Assembly: GCA_964560325.1 (NCBI GenBank)
Contig: CAZLLV010000347.1
Coordinates: 1 to 16,624 of the forward strand
DNA length: 16,624 nucleotides
Origin: CAZLLV01 sp964560325
GTDB lineage: Bacteria > Acidobacteriota > Thermoanaerobaculia > Multivoradales > DATKCC01
Direction of reading: 5' to 3'
In this document: positions 1 to 6,805 of the stretch, piece after piece
Layout of the letters: every line of letters starts with the position of its first letter
Position numbering within the stretch: the first letter of the stretch is position 1
The notes under the pieces: model-generated
Database searches by the model: none
What the model saw: only the letters and a program-made list of their open reading frames with translations
Told to the model about the DNA's origin: nothing
Program-made: the position numbers and the translations under genes

Positions 1-551
1 TCTCGCCCGACGGCCGCCGGATGGCGTACTCGAGCTCGCTCCAGGGCAACACCGAGATCTTCGTGGCGGGGGCCGACGGCTCGAACCCGCGCCGCCTCAC
101 CTTCACCAACGCCATCGACACCAACCCCGCCTGGTCCCCGAGCGGCCACGAGATCGCCTTCACCTCGAGCCGTAGCGGTCGGCCGGAGGTCTGGGTGATC
201 GACCCGGAGGGCACCAACACCCAGCGCCTCTCCTCCGGCGGCGACTACAACGACGGCGCCGCCTGGAGCCCGGACGGTACGAAGGTCGCCTACGCCACGC
301 GGCGCGGCGGCGTGTTCCAGATCGCGATCACCGACCGGGTCACGCTCGAGACGACGGTCGTCACCTCGGGCGGGGGCAACAAGGAGTCGCCGACCTTCTC
401 GCCCGACGGCAAGAAGATCGCCTACACCCATTCGCTCGGGGGCGGGAGCGGGACCCAGGTCTGGGTGATCGACGCCGACGGCCGCAACCCGAGGCAGCTC
501 ACCGCCGAAGGCAACAACTTCTCCCCCGCCTGGTCTGGCTACCCGGAGTGA
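1..551 (+). CDS. tolB: Tol-Pal system protein TolB, C-terminal part (5' end outside the window)
   Basis: The reading frame is open from base 3, so the gene starts before the window. What is seen is a row of TolB/PD40-type beta-propeller blades, each with a SPDG- or SPSG-like turn followed by a strand such as IAFTSS, VAYATR or IAYTHS, and then blocks like VWVIDPEG and VWVIDADG ending in RLT/QLT. The last blade closes with SPAWSG before the TGA. In characterised bacteria TolB is a periplasmic protein that binds Pal and links the TolQRA inner-membrane complex to the outer membrane during division. The next genes downstream are pal and cpoB in the usual order, which supports TolB over another PD40 propeller protein. 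The N-terminal domain and signal peptide cannot be seen. Confidence 0.9.
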   Translation, partial: SPDGRRMAYSSSLQGNTEIFVAGADGSNPRRLTFTNAIDTNPAWSPSGHEIAFTSSRSGRPEVWVIDPEGTNTQRLSSGGDYNDGAAWSPDGTKVAYATRRGGVFQIAITDRVTLETTVVTSGGGNKESPTFSPDGKKIAYTHSLGGGSGTQVWVIDADGRNPRQLTAEGNNFSPAWSGYPE

Positions 552-634
552 CCCGCTCGTCACCGCGAAACAGCAGTTTCGTGGCCTTCGGCTCCTTGCG
601 GCACCCCTCGGATTTTGTTAAGGTTACACGCGCA

Positions 635-674
635 GTCGATCCCCTCGTACAGAAGTCGATCTCGTCGTACAACG
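635..674. repeat. Imperfect tandem repeat, 2 x 20 bp, upstream of pal
   Basis: Bases 635-654 and 655-674 match at about 15 of 20 positions. Both copies start with GTCGAT and share a TCGTAC block. The repeat sits in the 152-base gap between tolB and pal, 29 bases before the pal start. I see no strong sigma-70 promoter here; TTGCGG (596-601) with TAAGGT (619-624) is the best and is weak. The repeat period is close to two helical turns, so a regulator site is possible, but this is speculative. Confidence 0.4.
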
Positions 675-703
675 AGCAGTTGAGCAACGTCAGGAGACAC
701 CCA

Positions 704-1279
704 GTGAAGAGCCGCAAGTGGATGGTCTGGATGGTGGTAGTGCCGGTGATGGCGATCACGCTCCTCGGATGCCCCAAGAAGCAGCCCGCGACGCAGCCGG
801 AGGAGATTCAGGTCGACACGGACGAGATGGTCGAGATGCCGGAGGAAGAGATCGCGCCCGAGCCGACGATGACCGAGGACGACGAGGTCGCCCCGGGCCT
901 GCCGCAGGACGTCGAGGAGCTCAACGAGTACCTGCGCGACCGCGGCCTGATCGGCGACGTCTACTTCGCCTTCGACCAGGCCGACCTGGAGCCCGAGGCC
1001 CGCGAGCAGCTCAGCCGGAACGCGTCCTGGCTGAACGAGAACCCGGAGTACATGGCGACGATCGAGGGGCACTGCGACGACCGGGGCACCAACGAGTACA
1101 ACCTGGCGCTCGGCGAGCGGCGGTCCAACGCGGCGAAGAGCTACCTGGTCTCCCTCGGAGTCTCCGACGGCCGCCTCTCGACCATCAGCTACGGTGAGGA
1201 ACGCCCCGTGTGCACCGAGCCGACCGAGAGCTGCTGGCAGCGCAACCGCCGCGCCCACTTCGTGGTCCGCCCCCGGTGA
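704..1279 (+). CDS. pal: Peptidoglycan-associated outer-membrane lipoprotein Pal
   Basis: The start is taken as GTG at 704, which has AGGAG seven bases upstream (692-696). The 191-residue product then begins with a short basic stretch, a hydrophobic segment and the lipobox LLGC, with Cys23 as the lipidation site. A Pro/Glu-rich acidic linker follows (about residues 28-75). An OmpA-like domain fills residues 84-190 and includes EGHCDDRGTNEYN (121-133) and LGERRSNA (136-143), which hold the Asp and Arg known in the family to contact diaminopimelate of peptidoglycan. Pal anchors the outer membrane to the wall and is the partner of TolB, encoded just upstream; cpoB overlaps its stop codon. Starting further upstream would add about 50 residues with no signal-peptide character. 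Confidence 0.95.
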   Translation: MKSRKWMVWMVVVPVMAITLLGCPKKQPATQPEEIQVDTDEMVEMPEEEIAPEPTMTEDDEVAPGLPQDVEELNEYLRDRGLIGDVYFAFDQADLEPEAREQLSRNASWLNENPEYMATIEGHCDDRGTNEYNLALGERRSNAAKSYLVSLGVSDGRLSTISYGEERPVCTEPTESCWQRNRRAHFVVRPR

Positions 1280-2112
1280 CCGTGGCACGCCGTCTCCGCG
1301 CCACCGCGCCGGCGGTCACGCTCGCGCTCGCGGGCCTGGCCGCCGGCGGCTGCGTCTCGTCGAGCGACATCGAAACGCTCTCCGGCCAGCTCAACGACGT
1401 CCAGCGCGCGGTGCTGCAGATCCAGATGCAGGGCTCCAGCAAGGAGGAGGTAGCCTCGCTGGAGCAGTCGGTCGAGGGTCGGATGGCGCAGGTGCTCCAG
1501 TCCGAGGCCGACATGCAGGTGCGGCTGGGCGAGCTCTCGGCGCAGATCGAGCAGCTCCAGGCCAAGCTCGAGGACACGAACTACCGCCTCGCGCAGCTCT
1601 CTCAGCAGATCGCTTCGACCAACCAGGAGCTGCGGGCGTTCCGCACCCAGGCGGAGCTGGCGAGCGCCCGGGCCGAGGACGACGCGGAGGGCGAGGCGCC
1701 GCGTCCGCGGGCGCCGGGGCCGACCGACCCGGAGGCCCTCTACCAGTCGGCCTACGACGATTACCTGCGCGGCAACTACGACCTCGCGGTCGCCTCGTTC
1801 GAGGAGTATCTCGACAACTTCCCGAACACCGAGCTGGCCGACAACGCGACCTACTGGATCGGCGAGTCGTACTACCGCGAAGGCAAGTACCGGCAGGCGA
1901 TCGATCAGTTCGAGCGCGTGCTGCAGCGCTACCAGCGGAGCGAGAAGGTCGCCGGCGCGCTCCTCAAGAAGGGCTACGCCTACCTGGAGCTCGGCGAGCG
2001 CGCCCAGGGCGTGGTCCAGCTCCAGTACGTCATCCGCGAGCACCCGTCGAGCGACGAGGCGAACATCGCCCGCGACCGCCTGCGGGCACTCGGGGTTGAC
2101 ATCGACCGGTGA
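1276..2112 (+). CDS. cpoB: Tol-Pal system protein CpoB/YbgF (coiled coil plus TPR)
   Basis: The start is probably the GTG at 1276, which overlaps the pal stop codon (GTGA); a second in-frame GTG lies at 1282. The 278-residue product has a signal peptide (residues 1-25) ending in AAGGC. That could be an atypical lipobox with Cys26, whereas the E. coli protein is a soluble periplasmic protein. A heptad-rich coiled coil runs over about residues 31-125, then a Pro/Ala/Glu linker, then TPR units from about 155 to 272, including YDDYLRGNYDLAVASFEEYL and IGESYYREGKYRQAI. In E. coli CpoB couples Tol function with the peptidoglycan synthase PBP1B at the septum. The position directly after pal supports the name. 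The last codons also carry the -35 box of the rpsT promoter. Confidence 0.93.
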   Translation: MTVARRLRATAPAVTLALAGLAAGGCVSSSDIETLSGQLNDVQRAVLQIQMQGSSKEEVASLEQSVEGRMAQVLQSEADMQVRLGELSAQIEQLQAKLEDTNYRLAQLSQQIASTNQELRAFRTQAELASARAEDDAEGEAPRPRAPGPTDPEALYQSAYDDYLRGNYDLAVASFEEYLDNFPNTELADNATYWIGESYYREGKYRQAIDQFERVLQRYQRSEKVAGALLKKGYAYLELGERAQGVVQLQYVIREHPSSDEANIARDRLRALGVDIDR

Positions 2113-2124
2113 GGCCGGTATAAA
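2096..2124 (+). promoter_or_regulatory. Consensus sigma-70 promoter for rpsT
   Basis: TTGACA (2096-2101), 17 bases, then TATAAA (2119-2124). The -35 box lies within the last codons of cpoB. Transcription should begin near 2131, giving an rpsT leader of about 78 bases. Confidence 0.8.
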
Positions 2125-2127
2125 TCT

Positions 2128-2158
2128 CGCCGCGTCGCACCGCGGTGCGGCGTTTTTT
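2128..2158 (+). terminator. Hairpin with T-run between cpoB and rpsT
   Basis: A 14-base perfect palindrome (2136-2149), or alternatively a CGCCGC/GCGGCG stem (2128-2133 with 2147-2152), is followed by six T at 2153-2158. It fits an intrinsic terminator for the tolB-pal-cpoB transcript. However, it lies just after the predicted start of the rpsT transcript, so it could also fold in the rpsT leader. Confidence 0.6.
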
Positions 2159-2208
2159 GCGTCTATAGAAACCAACGACGATCGCAATCAGCAGGAAGTC
2201 GACCCGAC

Positions 2209-2475
2209 ATGGCCAACATCAAGTCTGCCAAGAAGCGCATCCTCCAGAACGAGAAGCAGCGCGAGCTCAACCGGGGCTTCCGGTCGCGCATGCGGACCTC
2301 CATCAAGCGCCTGCGCGGCGCCATCGAAAGCGGCGACGCGGACCAGGCGAAGGAACTCCTGCCCGGCACCCTGCGCGTGATCGACGAGACCGCCCAGAAG
2401 GGTGTGATCCACGACAACACCGCCGGCCGCTACAAGTCCCGCCTCACCAAGGCCGTTCACGGCCTCGCCGGCTAG
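2209..2475 (+). CDS. rpsT: 30S ribosomal protein S20
   Basis: The 88-residue basic protein begins MANIKSAKKRILQNEKQR and continues with RGFRSRMRTSIKRLR, both typical of bacterial S20. The later part contains GVIHDNTAGRYKSRLTKAV, which matches the conserved C-terminal helix. Length is that of the family (about 85-90). S20 binds 16S rRNA early in assembly of the small subunit. The start is ATG with a purine-rich AGGAAG about ten bases before it. The gene has its own strong promoter and converges on lptE: its stop is ten bases from the lptE stop. In E. coli S20 represses its own translation; the leader here could serve the same end, but nothing in the sequence proves it. Confidence 0.97.
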   Translation: MANIKSAKKRILQNEKQRELNRGFRSRMRTSIKRLRGAIESGDADQAKELLPGTLRVIDETAQKGVIHDNTAGRYKSRLTKAVHGLAG

Positions 2476-2489
2476 TGGTCCGTCACTAG
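2472..2489. repeat. Inverted repeat holding both stop codons of rpsT and lptE
   Basis: CTAGTG (2472-2477) and CACTAG (2484-2489) form a perfect 6-bp stem around a 6-base loop. The TAG of rpsT (2473-2475) and the TAG of lptE (2488-2486 on the minus strand) sit in the two arms. No T-run follows on either strand, so it is at best a weak bidirectional end signal. Confidence 0.5.
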
Positions 2490-3049
2490 AACCCTTCCAA
2501 CAGATCGCTGACCATCGTCTCGGCGAAGCGCTCGACGGCGTCGCGGATGGCCTCTTCCTCGAGGTCGAGGAAGCCACCTTCGCCGAGGTCGACCTCGTAG
2601 GTCTCCCGGAAGACGTAGTTGTCGGCGCGCCAGATGATCTCGTCGCCCGGCACCCGGCGGAAGAGCACCTGGGCGGTGACCGAGATCTCGAACTCGGTGG
2701 CCCGGCCCTGGTCGTCGAAGGTGATCGGCGTCAGGCCGAAGGCGGTGACCACGCCCGAGATGTCGGCGTCCGCCGTCGGACGGTCGCTCACCACGTCGAA
2801 ACGCCGCCGGGTCGTCAGCTCCTCGGCGATCGCCTCGGTCACGTACTGATCGAGCTGCTGGCGCTGCGTCCGGTTCTCGAACGGCGAGAGGTAGACCTCG
2901 CGCACGTCCTCCGGCACGTTGGTGCCACGCCCGACGAGGGAGTAGCCGCAGCCGGCGAGGCTTGCGGCAAGGGCCGCGGTCGTGGCGAGCAGGACGAGCG
3001 CCGTGGGCAGGCGCACGGGAAGCAGGGGGGAAGGAGCCTTCTCGGTCAT
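2486..3049 (-). CDS. lptE: LPS-assembly lipoprotein LptE
   Basis: The ATG at 3049 is preceded by GGAGGTGA, which overlaps the end of leuS. The 187-residue product has a signal peptide with lipobox SLAGC, Cys34 being the lipidation site. It continues with GCGYSLVGRGTNVPEDV and then VYLSPFENRTQRQQLDQ, which is the characteristic LptE opening (CGY, then a strand ending in FENRT). The rest alternates strands and helices and ends in a long acidic helix. LptE sits in the outer membrane as a plug inside LptD and helps deliver LPS to the cell surface. It is the last gene of the ribH-nusB-leuS-lptE operon; leuS followed by lptE is also the order in E. coli, which adds support. Sequence divergence is high in this family, so the name rests on motif and context. 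Confidence 0.85.
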   Translation of the reverse strand: MTEKAPSPLLPVRLPTALVLLATTAALAASLAGCGYSLVGRGTNVPEDVREVYLSPFENRTQRQQLDQYVTEAIAEELTTRRRFDVVSDRPTADADISGVVTAFGLTPITFDDQGRATEFEISVTAQVLFRRVPGDEIIWRADNYVFRETYEVDLGEGGFLDLEEEAIRDAVERFAETMVSDLLEGF

Positions 3050-3054
3050 CGGGG

Positions 3055-3062
3055 TCACCTCC
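3055..3062 (-). promoter_or_regulatory. Shine-Dalgarno site of lptE inside the end of leuS
   Basis: GGAGGTGA on the minus strand includes the TGA stop of leuS and lies five bases before the lptE ATG. Termination on leuS and initiation on lptE therefore occur at the same place, suggesting translational coupling. Confidence 0.75.
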
Positions 3063-5538
3063 GGGTGACGATGTTGAGCAGCTTGCCCGGCACGTAGATC
3101 GTCCGGGCGATCTCCGCACCTTCGACGTGGCGCTGGACCGCCTCGCTGGCCAGGGCCTCCTCGCGGACCGCTTCCTCTCCGGCGTCCGCGTCCACCTCCA
3201 GACGCTCCCGCAGCTTGCCGTCGACCTGCACCACGACGGTGATCCGGTCGCGCACGAGCTTCTCCTCGTCCCAGTCGGGCCAGGTGCTCTCCAGCAGGCT
3301 CCCCCGGTGGCCTCGCTCCTCCCACATCTCTTCGGTCAGGTGGGGGGCGATCGGGTGCAGGAGCTGGATCAGGGTGTCCAGCGTCGCCTCGCACTGGCGC
3401 TTCGAGGCCGTGCGCTCGTCCAGCGCCCGGGTGAGGCCGTTCAGGAGCTCCATCAAGGCCGCCACCACGGTGTTGAACTTGAAGCGCTCCATGTCCTCGG
3501 TGACCCGCTTGATGGTCGCGTGGCGCAGGCGCTCCAGGTCCGCGTCCGAGGGCGCCGTGGCAGGGGCGCCCTCCACCGCCGGCCGGCAGCGCCACAGGCG
3601 GTTGAGGAACCGGTGGGCGCCGGTCACCGCCTCGTCGTTCCACTCCACCTCCTCCTCGGGCGGCCCCAGGAAGAGGGTGTAGACGCGCTCGGTGTCCGCC
3701 CCCATCGCCTCGATCAGATCGTCGGGAGAGACGGTGTTGCCCCGGGACTTCGACATCTTCTCGATGCGCCCCGTCTCCTCGGCGAAGCGGGTGATCATGC
3801 CCTGGTTGAACAGGTTGGTGAAGGGCTCGCCGAACGGCACGAGCCCGAAGTCCCGCAGCACCTTGCAGACGAAGCGGGCGTAGAGGAGGTGGAGGATGGC
3901 GTGCTCGATGCCGCCGATGTACTGGTCGACCGGCGCCCAGCGAGCGGCGCGCTCGGGGTCGAACATGCGCTCGTCGTCGCGCGGCGAGAGGTAGCGCAGG
4001 TAGTACCAGGAGCTGTCGACGAAGGTGTCCATCGTGTCGGTCTCTCGCCGGGCGTCGCCGCCGCACTCCGGGCAGCTCGTCTCCACGAACGCCTTCGATC
4101 GGGCCAGCGGATTGCCCTCGCGCCCGGTGATCTCGACGTCGTACGGCAGCTCGATCGGCAGCTCCTCCTCCGGCACCGGCACCACTCCGCAGCGCTCGCA
4201 GTAGACGACCGGGATCGGCGTGCCCCAGTAGCGCTGGCGGGAGATCAGCCAGTCGCGCAGGCGGTAGGTGACGCGGGCGCGGCCGAAGCCCTCCTCCTCC
4301 ATCCAGTCGATGAAGGCGCGGATCGTCTCCGGCCCGTCCGCCAGGCCGTCGAAGCGCGGGTCGACGCCGCGGATCTCCCCCTCGTGGAGGACCGCCTCGT
4401 CGAGCTCGTCAGGATCTTCTGGCGTGTCGTCCGTGCGATAGACGAGGCGAACCGGCAAGCCCTCCTGGCGCGCGATCTGGAGATCCCGGGTGTCGTGGGC
4501 CGGCACCGCCATGATCGCACCGGTTCCGTACTGGGGCAGCACGTAGTCCGCGAGCCAGATCGGAATCTCCTCGCCGGTCGCGGGGTTGCGCGCGGTCTTG
4601 CCGGTGTCGCGCCCCTCCTTGGCCGAGCTCTCGCCCTCGCGCTGGATGCGTGGCGTCTTCTTGACCTTCTCGATCCAGGCCGCGACCTCCTCGCGCTCCG
4701 GGTGGTCGGCGATCAGCCGCGCGGCGAGCGGGTGCTCGGGCGCGAGCACCATGAAGGTCGCGCCGTGGATCGTGTCCGGCCGGGTGGTGAAGACGGTGAG
4801 CGTCTCCGCCTCGCCGTCTCCCACCCGCACCTGGAAGTCGATCTCCGCCCCCTCGGAGCGGCCGATCCAGTTGCGCTGCATGGTCTTGACCTTCTCCGGC
4901 CAGCCATCCAGGCCGTCGAGGTCGCGCAGCAGCGGCTCGGCGTAGTCGGTGATCCGGTAGAACCACTGCTCCAGCTCCTTCTGCGCCACCGGCGTGCCGC
5001 AGCGCTCGCAGGCGTCGTCCACCACCTGCTCGTTGGCGAGCACGGTCTGGCAGCTCGGGCACCAGTTGACCGGCGCCTCCTTGCGGTACGCGAGGCCCTT
5101 CTCCAGCATGCGCAGGAAGAGCCACTGGTTCCACCGGTAGTAGCCCGGCAGGCAGGAGGTGACCTCCTTCGACCAGTCGTACAGGATGCCCCAGCGCCGG
5201 AACTGGACCTTCATCACGGCGATGTTGTTCAGGGTCCAGTCGTGGGGGTGCACGCCGCGCTGGATGGCGGCGTTCTCCGCCGGCAGGCCGAAGGCGTCCC
5301 ATCCCATCGGATTGAGCGCCCGGCGGCCGCGCATGCGGAGGTAGCGGTAGAGCGCGTCGCCCAGGATGTAGTTGCGGCCGTGTCCCACGTGCAGACGGTC
5401 CCCGGACGGATACGGGAACATCATCAGCATGTAGTACTGGTCGACCGGACGGTCGAGGTCGATCTCGGCGACCCGCGACGCCTCCCACCGCTCCTGCCAC
5501 TTGGCTTCGATCGATCGATGGTCGTAGCTGCTAGCCAT
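3055..5538 (-). CDS. leuS: Leucine--tRNA ligase
   Basis: This 827-residue class I aminoacyl-tRNA synthetase charges tRNA-Leu with leucine in the cytoplasm. The HIGH-type motif is HVGH (residues 50-53) after FPYPSGDRL, and the KMSKS motif is exact at 594-598. A zinc module is present with Cys160, Cys163, Cys177 and Cys180; a second Cys-rich pair of motifs (CERCG, CPECGG) lies further on. The CP1 editing domain is recognisable by TTRPDTIHGATFMVLAPEHP and by MAVPAHDTRD with the Asp used in proofreading. GWDAFGLPAENAA and the C-terminal anticodon-binding region are normal, and length is within the family range. The ATG at 5538 has GGAG about ten bases before it and follows the nusB stop by 18 bases. 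The gene is complete and shows no oddity. Confidence 0.98.
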   Translation of the reverse strand: MASSYDHRSIEAKWQERWEASRVAEIDLDRPVDQYYMLMMFPYPSGDRLHVGHGRNYILGDALYRYLRMRGRRALNPMGWDAFGLPAENAAIQRGVHPHDWTLNNIAVMKVQFRRWGILYDWSKEVTSCLPGYYRWNQWLFLRMLEKGLAYRKEAPVNWCPSCQTVLANEQVVDDACERCGTPVAQKELEQWFYRITDYAEPLLRDLDGLDGWPEKVKTMQRNWIGRSEGAEIDFQVRVGDGEAETLTVFTTRPDTIHGATFMVLAPEHPLAARLIADHPEREEVAAWIEKVKKTPRIQREGESSAKEGRDTGKTARNPATGEEIPIWLADYVLPQYGTGAIMAVPAHDTRDLQIARQEGLPVRLVYRTDDTPEDPDELDEAVLHEGEIRGVDPRFDGLADGPETIRAFIDWMEEEGFGRARVTYRLRDWLISRQRYWGTPIPVVYCERCGVVPVPEEELPIELPYDVEITGREGNPLARSKAFVETSCPECGGDARRETDTMDTFVDSSWYYLRYLSPRDDERMFDPERAARWAPVDQYIGGIEHAILHLLYARFVCKVLRDFGLVPFGEPFTNLFNQGMITRFAEETGRIEKMSKSRGNTVSPDDLIEAMGADTERVYTLFLGPPEEEVEWNDEAVTGAHRFLNRLWRCRPAVEGAPATAPSDADLERLRHATIKRVTEDMERFKFNTVVAALMELLNGLTRALDERTASKRQCEATLDTLIQLLHPIAPHLTEEMWEERGHRGSLLESTWPDWDEEKLVRDRITVVVQVDGKLRERLEVDADAGEEAVREEALASEAVQRHVEGAEIARTIYVPGKLLNIVTRR

Positions 5539-5556
5539 GCGTCTTCGACTCCGTCG

Positions 5557-6111
5557 TCACTTCATCGTGCCGGGGAAGGTGTGCTTCTTCAACAGGCCGT
5601 CGAGCAGGCCGTTGACGAAGCGGCCCGACTGGTCGGTCGAGAACTTCTTCGCCAGCTCGATCGCCTCGTCGACCACGACGAGCTTCGGGATGTCCTCCTC
5701 GTACAGCAGCTCGAAGACCGCCAGGCGGAGGATGTTGCGGTCGACCGCGGGCATCCGTTCCAGGCGCCAGTTGTCCGCCTGCTGACGGATCAGGTCATCG
5801 ATCTCTCCCGCGTGATCGACCGCCCCCTCGACCAGCGCCCGCGCGTACTCGAACGCCTCCTCCACCTCCCTGCGCCGGCGATCGCCCTCTTCGCTCGACC
5901 GTTTCGGGAGCTGCTTGCCCACCCCCGGCTTCGAACGATCGGCCTTCACGCCGTCCTCCTCGTCCCAGGCCCACTCGCCGGTCTCGGTCAGGTACGGCAG
6001 GCGGTCGAAGACCTGGAACAGCTGCGGCGGCGGCGCCTCGCCCAGGTCGTGCTGGTAGAGCATCTGGAGCGCCATCTCGCGCGCCATCCGGCGCTTCCCC
6101 ACCACCTTCAC
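5557..6111 (-). CDS. nusB: Transcription antitermination factor NusB
   Basis: The likely start is GTG at 6111, with GGAG six bases upstream, giving 184 residues that begin VKVVGKRRMAREMALQMLYQ, which fits the NusB N-terminus. An ATG at 6177 is in frame but would add 22 residues unlike the family. The C-terminal half is typical: RMPAVDRNILRLAVFELLY, then IPKLVVVDEAIELAKKFST and RFVNGLLDGLL. NusB binds boxA RNA together with NusE (S10) to prevent early termination in rRNA operons. The protein is longer than the usual 130-150 residues because of a charged segment of some 45 residues (about 40-85, with EWAWDEEDG and a basic Lys/Arg/Ser part) between the first and second helical parts. The gene follows ribH, a very common arrangement. 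Confidence 0.93.
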   Translation of the reverse strand: MKVVGKRRMAREMALQMLYQHDLGEAPPPQLFQVFDRLPYLTETGEWAWDEEDGVKADRSKPGVGKQLPKRSSEEGDRRRREVEEAFEYARALVEGAVDHAGEIDDLIRQQADNWRLERMPAVDRNILRLAVFELLYEEDIPKLVVVDEAIELAKKFSTDQSGRFVNGLLDGLLKKHTFPGTMK

Positions 6112-6150
6112 GACGCACTCCGGCCGTGGGATCGCGGAGATCGGGATCGA

Positions 6151-6164
6151 AGGCCGGACGGCCT
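6151..6164. repeat. Short inverted repeat in the ribH-nusB gap
   Basis: AGGCC (6151-6155) and GGCCT (6160-6164) form a 5-bp stem with a GGAC loop in the 100-base gap before the chosen nusB start. It may be a leader hairpin; it is short and could be chance in such GC-rich DNA. Confidence 0.25.
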
Positions 6165-6211
6165 GGGGACAGCACACTCCATGGCGTCGGGGTTCCGGCC
6201 CGCTCCGGCGC

Positions 6212-6688
6212 TCACTCGCGCAGCCGGGCGAGGAGGTCCGCCGTCTCGAGGGCGGCGAGGGCGGCTTCCCAGCCCTTGTTCCCGCCCTTGCCGCCGGCGC
6301 GCTCCTGCGCCTGAGACGGCGTGTCGCAGGTCAAGAGGCCGAAGCCGACGGGCAGGTTGTGGTCGAGGCTCACACGGGCGAGGCCGGCGCTCGCCTGCGC
6401 GCAGATGAAGTCGAAGTGCGGCGTCTCGCCCCGGACCACGACGCCCAGCGCGACCAGGGCGTCGATCTCTCCGGCGGCGGCGAGCGCCTGCGCGGCGACC
6501 GGCAGTTCCCAGGCCCCCGGCACCCGGACGATCCGGATCGCCCCGGCCTCGACACCGTGGCGGGTCAAGCAGTCGACGGCGCCGCTCACCAACCGCTCGA
6601 CCACCGCGCCGTTGAAGCGCGAGGCCACCATCGCCACCCGCTTGCCGGTGCCGGCGAGCCGTCCTTCGATCTGCCGTACGTCACTCAT
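6212..6688 (-). CDS. ribH: 6,7-dimethyl-8-ribityllumazine synthase
   Basis: The enzyme condenses 5-amino-6-ribitylamino-uracil with 3,4-dihydroxy-2-butanone 4-phosphate in the penultimate step of riboflavin synthesis. The 158-residue product has the conserved blocks in order: ASRFN (22-26, with the Phe that stacks on the substrate), VPGAWELP (56-63), LGVVVRGETPHFDFI (81-95, His91 as the catalytic His), PVGFGLLTCDT (113-123) and QAQERAGGKGGNKGWEAA (126-143). The ATG at 6688 has GAGGG eight bases before it, and a strong promoter lies just upstream, leaving a leader of only about 18 bases. A start further upstream (6742) would lie inside the -35 box and is rejected. ribH is the first gene of the operon with nusB, leuS and lptE. 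No other riboflavin genes and no FMN riboswitch are seen here. Confidence 0.97.
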   Translation of the reverse strand: MSDVRQIEGRLAGTGKRVAMVASRFNGAVVERLVSGAVDCLTRHGVEAGAIRIVRVPGAWELPVAAQALAAAGEIDALVALGVVVRGETPHFDFICAQASAGLARVSLDHNLPVGFGLLTCDTPSQAQERAGGKGGNKGWEAALAALETADLLARLRE

Positions 6689-6712
6689 CGGAAAAGCCCT
6701 CGAGGGCGGGTC

Positions 6713-6742
6713 AGTATAGGGAGGCCCCCGGAGAGGTGTCAA
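6713..6742 (-). promoter_or_regulatory. Sigma-70 promoter of the ribH operon
   Basis: On the minus strand, TTGACA (6742-6737), 18 bases, TATACT (6718-6713). The start point should be near 6706, about 18 bases before the ribH ATG. Confidence 0.8.
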
Positions 6743-6805
6743 CCGCCGCCGAGAGGCCTGGCGACGCCCGCCTGCTCGAGTGAATCGCGTCCGACGGCGA
6801 GCGCC

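Noticed and set aside
2486..4066. LptE with a long N-terminal extension into leuS
   Set aside because: The extension is the leuS sequence in a wrong frame. The ATG at 3049 has an excellent ribosome binding site and gives a proper lipoprotein signal.
2962..6408. Very long plus-strand open frame (1148 codons) across leuS and nusB
   Set aside because: It is the antisense shadow of leuS, nusB and ribH. GC-rich codons leave few stops on the opposite strand, and the protein is low-complexity, rich in Arg, Val, Leu and His, with no known domain.
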